In this document: in pieces, positions 18,050-24,910 of the stretch
Layout of the letters: each line of letters starts with the position of its first letter
Numbering within the stretch: position 1 is the stretch's first letter
Assembly (NCBI GenBank): GCA_964402505.1
Contig: CAYOCP010000023.1
Location: 1 to 64,000 of the forward strand
Reading direction: 5' to 3'
From: SLRI01 sp964402505
GTDB lineage: Bacteria > Pseudomonadota > Alphaproteobacteria > Geminicoccales > Geminicoccaceae
Length of the DNA: 64,000 nt
Notes under the pieces: model-generated
Seen by the model: only the letters and a program-made list of their open reading frames with translations
Databases searched by the model: none
Told to the model about the DNA's origin: nothing
Translations under genes and position numbers: made by a program

Positions 18050-19495
18050 TCAGCGTGTGGTCAGCTTGATCTCGATGCGCCGGTTGCGGCGATAGGCGGC
18101 CGGCGTGTCGGCGGGATCCAGAGGCTGAAATTCGGCGAAGCCCCGCGCCGCGACACGTTCCGGTGGAATGCCCTGCTGGATCAGGAACTCCGCCACGGAA
18201 ATGGCGCGAGCCGTCGAGAGCTCCCAGTTGGAAGGATAGCGCGAAGTGCTGATCGGTCGTCGGTCGGTATGACCATCGACCTGCAGGACCCACGGCAACT
18301 CCTCCGGAATCTCGGCGGCGATCGCCTTCAGGGTGGCGGCGAGCTGGGCCAGCTGCCGACGCCCCTCGGGTCCGATCTCGGCCTCGCCCGAGCCGAACAG
18401 CACCTCCGACTGGAAGACGAACCGGTCGCCGACGATGCGCACGTCGTCCCGTTCGCCGAGCACCTGCCGAAGGCGACCGAAGAAGTCCGACCGGAACCGC
18501 GACAGCTCCTCCACCTGGGCCGCCAGGGCCACGTTGAGGCGATCGCCGAGATCGGCGATGGTCGCACTCTGCGCGGCGATCTCGATCTCCTTTTGATCGA
18601 GGGCGTTGTCGAGCTCGGTGAGCTGGGTGGAAAGCGCGTTGATCTGGCGGGTGAGCAGCGCCACTTGGGCCTCCGCCGCCTCGCGGCTCCGGCTCGCTTC
18701 GTCGAGCGCGGTCTCGCGGCTGGCGGCACTGCGCAAGAGCTCGTCCAGGCGGATCTCCCGCTCGTCCAGCTCGCGCTGCGCCAGCCGCGTGCGCTCCTCC
18801 TCGTCGGCGAGCCGTGCCTCGAGTGCCGCGCGCTCGTCCCGCACCGCGCCGAGCTCGGTCGTGAGCGACGCCCGCTCGGTCTCGCCCCGGGCGAGCTTGT
18901 CCGCCTGAGCGGCGACCTCGGCCTCGAGCCCCGCCCGCACCTCCTCGAGCGCGTCGATGTCGCGCCGCAGTTGCACCAGCTCGGCGAGGCGCGCCTGCAA
19001 CGTCTCCCGATCCGTGCTGATGGTCGCCTTGGCCGCCTCCAGCTCCGACCGCACCGACTCGGCGTCGGCCGCCAGCTTCTCGCGGTCGAGGCGCATCGCC
19101 TCGAGCGTCTCGCCGAGCTTGAGCTCGCGGTCGGCGGCGAGTGCCAGCGCCTCGGTCAGGCGGTCGCGCTCGGCGGCGACGTCCTCCGCACGGTCGGCAT
19201 CGGCGTCTCGCTCGGCCAGCGCCGCCCTGAGATCGGTCGAGACCCGCGCCAGGTTGCGCCGCAGATCGGCCGCCGCGTCGCGCTCGAGGCCGAGCTGCCG
19301 GTTGAGCTCGTCGACGGTCTGCTCGAGGCGGTTCATCGCCGCATCGCGACCCTCGAGCTGCTGGCTGAGGAAGAATTGCGCCAGGACGAAGACCGCGAGC
19401 AAGAAGATGATGACCATGAGCAGCGTCGAGAGCGCGTCGACGAAGCCCGGCCAGATGTCGACCGACGCGCTACGCTGGCTGCGACCGCGAGCCAC
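18050..19495 (-). CDS. MotB/OmpA-like peptidoglycan-binding protein with long coiled coil
   Basis: This 481-aa protein starts at a GTG. The N-terminal membrane helix has the pattern WPGFVDALSTLLMVIIFLL, with an aspartate (D20) where MotB, TolR and ExbD carry their proton-binding residue. Residues ~45-330 are an uninterrupted Ala/Glu/Arg-rich coiled coil. The C terminus is an OmpA-type domain (VDGHTDRRPIS, SNWELSTARA, RRNRRIEIKL). It would pair with the MotA-like protein of the preceding gene as an ion-driven stator anchored in peptidoglycan. Similar pairs are recurrent in alphaproteobacteria but I know of no defined function. A 21-codon ORF with a strong ribosome binding site ends 3 bp before this start and in the same frame. 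Confidence 0.82.
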   Translation of the reverse strand: MARGRSQRSASVDIWPGFVDALSTLLMVIIFLLAVFVLAQFFLSQQLEGRDAAMNRLEQTVDELNRQLGLERDAAADLRRNLARVSTDLRAALAERDADADRAEDVAAERDRLTEALALAADRELKLGETLEAMRLDREKLAADAESVRSELEAAKATISTDRETLQARLAELVQLRRDIDALEEVRAGLEAEVAAQADKLARGETERASLTTELGAVRDERAALEARLADEEERTRLAQRELDEREIRLDELLRSAASRETALDEASRSREAAEAQVALLTRQINALSTQLTELDNALDQKEIEIAAQSATIADLGDRLNVALAAQVEELSRFRSDFFGRLRQVLGERDDVRIVGDRFVFQSEVLFGSGEAEIGPEGRRQLAQLAATLKAIAAEIPEELPWVLQVDGHTDRRPISTSRYPSNWELSTARAISVAEFLIQQGIPPERVAARGFAEFQPLDPADTPAAYRRNRRIEIKLTTR

Positions 19496-19498
19496 GGC

Positions 19499-19564
19499 TC
19501 AGCCCGTCCGCCGCCCGGGAAGGGCAAGCCGCACGCCCATCGCATCGTCCAGCCGCTCGCTCAT
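19499..19564 (-). CDS. Possible 21-residue leader ORF ahead of MotB-like gene
   Basis: The sequence GGGAGGGGCC lies directly before an ATG that opens 21 codons (MSERLDDAMG onward) and ends in TGA three bases upstream of the MotB-like GTG. The frame is the same as the MotB-like gene, so a single TGA separates them. The GTG itself has no clear Shine-Dalgarno sequence. The ORF begins 15 bp after the MotA-like stop. It may act in translational coupling or reinitiation. It could also reflect a nonsense change in a longer N terminus, but the downstream GTG fits the usual start of relatives. No homology can be claimed at this length. Confidence 0.4.
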   Translation of the reverse strand: MSERLDDAMGVRLALPGRRTG

Positions 19565-19579
19565 GGCCCCTCCCGCCGG

Positions 19580-20725
19580 CTACGACCGCAGCGATTGCGG
19601 CTCGCCGGCGGCGATGGCGATGGTGCGCGAGACCAGCTTGATCTCGTTCTTGAGCTCGCGCGTGGTCTCCTCGCGGCCACGCGCCAGCTCGTCGATCAGG
19701 CGCCCGAGCTTCTGGTCGGCGTTGCGGATGTGCTCGCGGGTCGCCTCGTCGATCAGGCCGCCACCGCGGCCGAGGGCGGCCTGGGCACTCTGCTGCTGGC
19801 CGAGCAGCCGGGCGAGACCGTCCTGGTCGTGCCGCAACCGCTCGCCGAGCATGCCGAGGCGGTCGTTGAGCACGGCGAGCAGCTCGTTGAGCTCGGCGCG
19901 CCCGTGCTCGCTGCGGTCGAGGGCGAGACGCAACTGATCCAGATTCTCGGCGGTCTGCTGCAGAAGGGCTTCCATATAGGCCGGCATCGGCGCGCCACCG
20001 CCGAGCTCGGCCAGGGTGCCGCCGGCCGAGGAGTGTCGCGTCAGCCCGGCGAGCCACTCCTCGAGATCGTTGTAGAAGCTGTTCTGCGCCTGGGTCGCCT
20101 GGAGATCGATGAAGCCGAGCACGAGCGAGCCGGCGAGGCCGAAGAGCGACGAGCTGAAGGCGGTGCCCATGCCGTGCAGCGGCGCGGCAAGGCCCGCCTT
20201 GAGCCCGTCGAACACACCGAGCATGTCGTCACCGGTGAGCGAGAGCTCGCCGATCACCTGCCCGACCGAGGTGATCGTCTCGAGCAGGCCCCAGAACGTC
20301 CCGAGCAGGCCGAGAAAGATCAAAAGCCCGGTCTGGTAGCGGGTGATGTCGCGGCTCTCGTCGAGGCGGGCGCTGATGCTGTCGAGCAGGTAGCGCATGG
20401 AGAGCGCGTTGAGCGAGGCCCGGCCGCGCCGTTCCTCTTCGCCCAGCGCCCGGGCCACCGGCGAGAGAAGCCGGGGCGGGCTCGCCATGGAGAAGCCGGG
20501 GCCCGAAGTGCGGAAGGCCTGCATCCAGCCGACCTCGGGACGCAACGACCAGATGCGGCGGAGCGCGTAGACGATGCCGAGCAGGAGCACGCCGAGGATC
20601 AGCCCGTTCAAGCCGGGGTTCTGCATGAAGGCGCGCAGGATGATGCCGAAGAGGGCGCCGACCACGATCACCGCGAGCACGAGGAAGAGAATGACCCGGA
20701 TGATGTAGCGCTGCGGGTTGGTCAT
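19580..20725 (-). CDS. MotA/TolQ/ExbB-like proton-channel family protein
   Basis: The protein has 381 aa from the ATG at 20725 (MTNPQRYIIRV). An upstream ATG at 20803 would add a Pro/Asp-rich stretch that looks non-coding. Four membrane helices are visible: two near the N terminus (FLVLAVIVVGALFGIIL and LILGVLLLGIVYALRRI), then LLIFLGLLGTFWGLLETI and FSSSLFGLAGSLVLGFIDL. The last two match the conserved MotA/TolQ/ExbB pair. A C-terminal ~150-residue helical cytosolic tail contains many Asp/Glu/Gln residues. It is the first gene of a leftward operon with the MotB-like and coiled-coil OmpA proteins. No flagellar, tol or ton genes are nearby, so a separate role is likely. Confidence 0.8.
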   Translation of the reverse strand: MTNPQRYIIRVILFLVLAVIVVGALFGIILRAFMQNPGLNGLILGVLLLGIVYALRRIWSLRPEVGWMQAFRTSGPGFSMASPPRLLSPVARALGEEERRGRASLNALSMRYLLDSISARLDESRDITRYQTGLLIFLGLLGTFWGLLETITSVGQVIGELSLTGDDMLGVFDGLKAGLAAPLHGMGTAFSSSLFGLAGSLVLGFIDLQATQAQNSFYNDLEEWLAGLTRHSSAGGTLAELGGGAPMPAYMEALLQQTAENLDQLRLALDRSEHGRAELNELLAVLNDRLGMLGERLRHDQDGLARLLGQQQSAQAALGRGGGLIDEATREHIRNADQKLGRLIDELARGREETTRELKNEIKLVSRTIAIAAGEPQSLRS

Positions 20726-21056
20726 GGGCGGGTCGGGCTCATCGAGGTCGGGCGGGGCGGGGTCGGGCGGACGATGATGCTGGCATGGGAGGCCGGATGC
20801 CAACGCAGAGATAGGCTGTCCATGGCTCGCTCTACCAGAAATTCATGGAGATTTGGTAAATCCCCTGAAGCTGTTGTGGCACGTCCGCACCGCGCGACGA
20901 GCATCGAGTCGGCCGGCCGGGCCGGACTTGCTTTGCGCGACGCGCGAAAATTTGCGAAAGGTCGAGGCCCAGGCAAGGTGCCATATCATCAACGGCTTTG
21001 CGAAATGCGTGGGGCGAACGGCAAGGGAAGCGCTCGGGCGCGGAGGTGCGAGGAGC
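20726..21056. promoter_or_regulatory. 331-bp divergent promoter region between the two envelope operons
   Basis: This gene-free stretch separates the MotA-like start (leftward) from the DUF3775 start (rightward). Its middle (about 20830-20970) is more AT-rich than its surroundings and includes an imperfect dyad at 20834-20857. It must carry promoters for both operons. I could not assign -35/-10 boxes with confidence. Confidence 0.55.
20834..20857. promoter_or_regulatory. Imperfect 24-bp dyad, possible operator
   Basis: The half sites ACCAGAAATTCA and TGGAGATTTGGT match as an inverted repeat at 8 of 12 positions, in the AT-rich part of the divergent region. A regulator binding here could control both operons together. 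No known consensus was matched. Confidence 0.3.
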
Positions 21057-21458
21057 ATGCTGACGATCGATCCGGACAAGGTCTGCGCCATAATCGTCAA
21101 GGCCAGGGTGTTCGACGCCGATCTGCCGCACGAGGGTGACGACCCGGGCTCCGATCTCGCCCATGGCGAGGTCGATGAGCTGGAGGAGCATACCGCACCC
21201 GAGGACGAGGCGCACGACGACAACACCCAGGACGAGCTTCGGTCGCTGATCGACGATCTCAACGACGACGAGCAGGTCGACCTGGTGGCGCTGGCCTGGC
21301 TCGGGCGCGGCAGCTACGGCATCGAGGAGTGGGCCGAGGCGCAGGCCGAGGCGCGGCGTGCGCACAACGATCGCACGGCGCAATACCTTCTGGGCATGCC
21401 CCTGCTCGCGGACTATCTCGAGGAAGGGCTTGCGGCCTTCGGGCTCGGCTGCGACTGA
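21057..21458 (+). CDS. DUF3775 family protein
   Basis: This is a 133-aa soluble protein. The ATG at 21057 is preceded by AGGAG at optimal distance, so the longer open frame upstream is ignored. The first part (MLTIDPDKVCAIIVKARVFD) and the C-terminal block (LVALAWLGRGSYGIEEW, TAQYLLGMPLLADYLEEGL) match what I know of DUF3775, a small alphaproteobacterial family without defined function. The middle is highly acidic. It is the first gene of the rightward operon that continues with XpaC, TelA, SPFH and zinc-ribbon genes, about 190 bp ahead of xpaC with two tiny ORFs between. Confidence 0.75.
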   Translation: MLTIDPDKVCAIIVKARVFDADLPHEGDDPGSDLAHGEVDELEEHTAPEDEAHDDNTQDELRSLIDDLNDDEQVDLVALAWLGRGSYGIEEWAEAQAEARRAHNDRTAQYLLGMPLLADYLEEGLAAFGLGCD

Positions 21459-21474
21459 GGGTGGGACGCGGGCG

Positions 21475-21549
21475 ATGGACGTGCGGCGACAGGCGATGTC
21501 ATTCGGGCGGGAGGCTTTTTCCTCGAACGACAGGGGCGGACGGCCATGA
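21475..21549 (+). CDS. Tiny ORF of 24 codons, possible coupled peptide
   Basis: The ORF begins at an ATG 17 bp after the DUF3775 stop and encodes a basic peptide starting MDVRRQAMSFGREAF. Its TGA overlaps the ATG of the next tiny ORF (ATGA). Position inside an operon and overlap coupling are the only evidence. No family can be recognised. Confidence 0.3.
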   Translation: MDVRRQAMSFGREAFSSNDRGGRP

Positions 21550-21617
21550 TCCGCGGCCTCGGCGGCGGGCTCCTGCTTTTCGGCTTCTGGCTGCTAGCCG
21601 TGCTGGCACTCTTTTGA
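21546..21617 (+). CDS. Tiny hydrophobic peptide, single membrane helix
   Basis: A 23-residue peptide (MIRGLGGGLLLFGFWLLAVL then ALF) could form one membrane helix. It overlaps the previous tiny ORF by ATGA, has the purine-rich GGGGCGGA upstream, and ends 34 bp before xpaC. In a region full of membrane-protein genes it could be a small membrane subunit, but chance cannot be excluded. Confidence 0.4.
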   Translation: MIRGLGGGLLLFGFWLLAVLALF

Positions 21618-21651
21618 GAGCGACCGACGATGCCATGTTCGGGGCCACTCG

Positions 21652-22542
21652 ATGAGTGAGCCGACCAGCGATTTCGCCCGGCGCATCGGCTCGCGCGCGG
21701 CGACACCGGGGTCGGCCGGGACCGGGGCCGGCTGGTCGGTGAGCCATCCGCTAGTGCTTCATGTTGCGACCTTCTTCTCGGTCGGTCCCCTGGTCACGGG
21801 CCTGATGCTCGGCCAGGTCGAGAAGGCGCTCGGCGGGCTCGGCGCCATCGCGGCGCTCCAGGTGGCGGCCTGGCTGATCCGCCAGGGGCGCCTCGCCGAG
21901 CGGGAATATGCCGCGCGCACGATCACCCGCGCTCCGCCGCCGCGCAAGCTCGCCGGCATCGTTCTCGTCGGTCTCGCCGCCTTCTCGCTCAGCGCTCTGG
22001 GCGATGGCCAGCCTCTGATTCTCGGCCTCGTCGCCGCAGCGCTCATGGGCTATGCCGCCTATCTGGCCTACGGGCTCGATCCCCGTTCCGACAAGGGGCT
22101 CGATGCGGAGCTCGCCGATCGGGCCGGCCTCAAGACCGAGGCCGTGCTCAAGGCGCTCGAGGAAGCGCGCGCCAAGGTCCGCGCGATCGAATCCGAGGCG
22201 CGCGGCCTGCGATCGCGCGAGCTCAAGGAGCGACTCGGCCGGATCGTCGCAAGCGCCAACGGGGTGCTCGCCCAGATCGAGAAGGATCCGGGCGATCTGC
22301 GCCGTGCGCGGCGATTTCTCGTGACCTATCTCGACGGCACGCGCGACGTCGTGGCCGGGTATCGCGCGCGGCAGCAGGATCTTGCCGACACGCCGCTCGC
22401 CGACAATTTCCGCCATGTGCTCGAGACCGTCGAGCGGGTCTTCGAGGAGCAGCGCGAGATACTCAAGCGCAACGAAAGCCTCGACCTCGAGGTGCAGATC
22501 GAGGTGCTCAAGACGCAGCTCGACCGCGAAGGTGTTCATTGA
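21652..22542 (+). CDS. xpaC: XpaC-family membrane protein
   Basis: This is a 296-aa protein of the XpaC family, the partner of TelA in Bacillus xpaC-yaaN. The N-terminal half has two hydrophobic regions (a first around residues 35-75, then ILVGLAAFSLSALGDG and LILGLVAAALMGYAAYLAYG). The cytosolic C-terminal half is helical and charged, with LRSRELKERLGRIVASANGV and RFLVTYLDGTRDVV. The family name derives from a hydrolysis phenotype and does not establish an enzymatic role. It is followed by telA after 40 bp. The order XpaC-TelA-SPFH-zinc ribbon suggests one membrane-associated complex. Confidence 0.78.
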   Translation: MSEPTSDFARRIGSRAATPGSAGTGAGWSVSHPLVLHVATFFSVGPLVTGLMLGQVEKALGGLGAIAALQVAAWLIRQGRLAEREYAARTITRAPPPRKLAGIVLVGLAAFSLSALGDGQPLILGLVAAALMGYAAYLAYGLDPRSDKGLDAELADRAGLKTEAVLKALEEARAKVRAIESEARGLRSRELKERLGRIVASANGVLAQIEKDPGDLRRARRFLVTYLDGTRDVVAGYRARQQDLADTPLADNFRHVLETVERVFEEQREILKRNESLDLEVQIEVLKTQLDREGVH

Positions 22543-22582
22543 GCGACGGTCCCGAGGCCGCCGCCATGCCGGGAGACGATCG

Positions 22583-23776
22583 ATGACCGAACTGCCCGAG
22601 CGCGTTCCGCCGACGCGGAAGACCGCCGTCGCCGAGCCTGAAACGGGGCTCGCCACCAGCATGGCGGCGCTCTCGGGCGAGCTCGTCCAGGACCTCCAGC
22701 TCGATCTCGAGGGCACGGCGGTCGAGCAGGTCCAGCAGGCGATGCGCGAGCTCGACATGACCGACAGCAACTCGATCATCTTCTTCGGCTCCAAGGCGCA
22801 GCAGCAGCTCACGGAGGTCTCGGACTCGATGCTCGAATCGGTGCGCACCAAGGATGTCGGCCCGGCCGGTGACGCGCTCAACGCGATGGTGGCCAAGTTG
22901 CGCGAGCTGAAGTTCGAGGCGATCGACCCGCGCGACAAGCCCGGCTTTCTCGCCCGTCTCTTCGGCGCCAAGAACAAGCTGATGGAGTACCTCGACGAGT
23001 ACGAGACGGTACGCGACCAGATCGACGGCATCACCAACGACCTCGAGCGTCACAAGACCACGCTGCTCACCGACATCACCAGGCTCGACAAGCTCTACGA
23101 CGTCAATCTCGACTATTTCCGTTCGCTCGAGGTCTACATCGCCGCCGGCCGGGCCAAGCTCAAGGATCTGGACGAGCGGGTCATCCCGGCCATGGCCAAG
23201 TCGGTCGAAGGCTCCAACGACGTGATCGAGGCGCAGAAGCTGCGCGACCTGCGCTCGAGCCGCGACGACCTCGAGCGCCGTGTGCACGATCTCCTTCTGA
23301 CCCGCCAGGTGACCATGCAGAGCCTGCCGTCGATCCGGCTGGTGCAGGAGAACGACAAGTCGCTGATCACCAAGATCAACTCGACCCTCGCCAACACCGT
23401 GCCCCTCTGGCGCCAGCAGCTCGCCCAGGCGATCACCATCTACCGCTCGGGCCAGGCGGCGGGTGCCGTCAAGGCGGCGACCGATTTGACCAACGAGCTG
23501 CTCGAGAAGAACGCCGACAATTTGCGCGAGGTCAACGCCGAGGTCCGCCAGCAGGTCGAGCGCGGCGTCTTCGACATCGAGGTGGTCAAGCGCGCCAACG
23601 ACCAGCTCATCGCGACCATCGAGGACAGCTTGCGTATCGCCGACGAGGGCAAGGCCAAGCGTCGCGAAGCGGAGCAGCAGCTCGCCGAATGCGAGCAGAA
23701 GCTCAAGGAGAGCCTGAGCGCCGCCTCGGCCCGGGCCGCGGGCAAGGCACCGCCAGCCGCAGCGAAGCCGGCCTGA
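22583..23776 (+). CDS. telA: TelA family toxic-anion resistance protein
   Basis: This is a 397-aa, mostly helical cytosolic protein of the TelA/YaaN family. Family landmarks are SNSIIFFGSKAQQQLTEVSD near residue 52, the long helices around LRELKFEAIDPRDKPGFLAR, and LLLTRQVTMQSLPSIRLVQE near 250. Family members were first linked to tellurite resistance and later to general envelope-stress loci. The biochemical activity is unknown. The ATG at 22583 follows a GGGAG element. It sits between XpaC and the SPFH gene and ends in an Ala/Pro/Lys-rich tail. Confidence 0.85.
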   Translation: MTELPERVPPTRKTAVAEPETGLATSMAALSGELVQDLQLDLEGTAVEQVQQAMRELDMTDSNSIIFFGSKAQQQLTEVSDSMLESVRTKDVGPAGDALNAMVAKLRELKFEAIDPRDKPGFLARLFGAKNKLMEYLDEYETVRDQIDGITNDLERHKTTLLTDITRLDKLYDVNLDYFRSLEVYIAAGRAKLKDLDERVIPAMAKSVEGSNDVIEAQKLRDLRSSRDDLERRVHDLLLTRQVTMQSLPSIRLVQENDKSLITKINSTLANTVPLWRQQLAQAITIYRSGQAAGAVKAATDLTNELLEKNADNLREVNAEVRQQVERGVFDIEVVKRANDQLIATIEDSLRIADEGKAKRREAEQQLAECEQKLKESLSAASARAAGKAPPAAAKPA

Positions 23777-23799
23777 GCTCGAATGAGAGGACCGGTTCG

Positions 23800-24900
23800 A
23801 TGATCATGGAGAAGCTCTTCGGCGAATTCGTCGACGTCATCGAGTGGACCGACGACACGCCGGACACGCTGGCCTGGCGGTTCGAGCGCTACAACAACGA
23901 GATCAAGTTCGGCGCCAAGCTGACGGTGCGCGAGGCGCAGACGGCGGTCTTCGTCAACGAGGGCGAGATCGCCGACGTCTTCACCCCCGGCATGTACGAG
24001 CTGCGCACCGCCAATCTGCCGATCCTCTCCACCCTGCAGGCCTGGCCGCACGGCTTCGAGAGCCCGTTCAAGGCCGAGGTCTACTTCTTCAACATGCGCC
24101 GCTTCACGGACCTCAAATGGGGCACCCGCAATCCGGCGATGCTGCGGGATGCCGAGTTCGGGCCGGTGCGTCTTCGGGCCTTCGGCACCTACGAGATCCG
24201 GATCGCCGATCCGGCCGTGCTCCTGCGCGAGGTGGTCGGCACCGATGGGCATTTCACACTCGACGAGATCACCGACCAGCTCCGCAACCTGATCGTCGCG
24301 CGCTTCGCCACGATTCTCGCGAGCTCGGGCATCCCGGTGCTCGACCTCGCCGCCAATTACGATCAGCTCGGCCAGTTCGTGCATGGCCGGATAGCGCCCG
24401 AGTTCGCCAATTACGGCCTCGAGCTCACCAGACTCCTGGTCGAGAACGTCTCGCTGCCGCCCGAGGTCGAGCAGGCGATGGACCGGCGCACGTCCATGGG
24501 GGTGATCGGCGATCTGCGCAAGTACACCCAGTTCCAGGCGGCCGAGGCCATGCGCGCGGCGGCCGCGAACCCCGGGGACGGTGGGGCCGCGACCGGCATC
24601 GGGCTCGGCATGGGCATGGCGATGGCGAAGCAATTCGCCGATGCGATGGGAGCGCCAGCCGCGGCACCTGCCGCCACGCCGCCGCCCCTGCCCTCGGGCC
24701 GAGCCTTCCACGTCGCCCGCGACGGCAAGCCGCAAGGCCCCTTCGAGCTGGCCGAGCTCCGTCAGCAATTGCGGGACGGGCGGCTGACCTCCTCGAGCCT
24801 CGTCTGGGCCGAGGGCATGGCCGGATGGGAGAAGGCGGCATCGGTGGCCGAGCTCGCACCGCTCTTCCGCGCCGTGCCGCCGCCGCTCCCGGGAGCCTGA
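23800..24900 (+). CDS. SPFH-domain protein (YdjI type) with C-terminal GYF_2 domain
   Basis: The protein has 366 aa from the ATG at 23800, preceded by GAGAGGA. Residues ~20-240 match the SPFH/band-7 domain of the Bacillus YdjI/virion-core class (DTLAWRFERYNNEIKFGAKL, EGEIADVFTPGMYEL, FFNMRRFTDLKWGTRNP). A Gly/Ala/Met-rich linker with GLGMGMAMAKQFADAMGAP leads to a GYF_2 domain at ~300-356 (FHVARDGKPQGPFELAEL, VWAEGMAGWEKA). YdjI-type proteins scaffold membrane microdomains in stress loci. The GYF_2 module would bind proline-rich partners. The following gene encodes the zinc-ribbon protein often paired with such SPFH proteins. Confidence 0.82.
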   Translation: MIMEKLFGEFVDVIEWTDDTPDTLAWRFERYNNEIKFGAKLTVREAQTAVFVNEGEIADVFTPGMYELRTANLPILSTLQAWPHGFESPFKAEVYFFNMRRFTDLKWGTRNPAMLRDAEFGPVRLRAFGTYEIRIADPAVLLREVVGTDGHFTLDEITDQLRNLIVARFATILASSGIPVLDLAANYDQLGQFVHGRIAPEFANYGLELTRLLVENVSLPPEVEQAMDRRTSMGVIGDLRKYTQFQAAEAMRAAAANPGDGGAATGIGLGMGMAMAKQFADAMGAPAAAPAATPPPLPSGRAFHVARDGKPQGPFELAELRQQLRDGRLTSSSLVWAEGMAGWEKAASVAELAPLFRAVPPPLPGA

Positions 24901-24910
24901 AGATCGGCCC

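Noticed and set aside
14145..20725. Zorya-type anti-phage defence system
   Set aside because: MotA-like and MotB-like genes are present, but the long tail is not on the MotA-like protein and no ZorC, ZorD or ZorE nuclease/helicase is encoded nearby.
14145..20725. Tol-Pal or flagellar motor operon
   Set aside because: No tolA, tolB, pal, ybgF or flagellar genes accompany them, and the OmpA proteins carry coiled coils far longer than MotB or Pal.
14933..21139. Open frame of about 2000 codons on the plus strand spanning the gap
   Set aside because: It runs antisense to the coiled-coil OmpA and MotB-like genes, includes the Ns, and its repeats are reflections of the true coding repeats.
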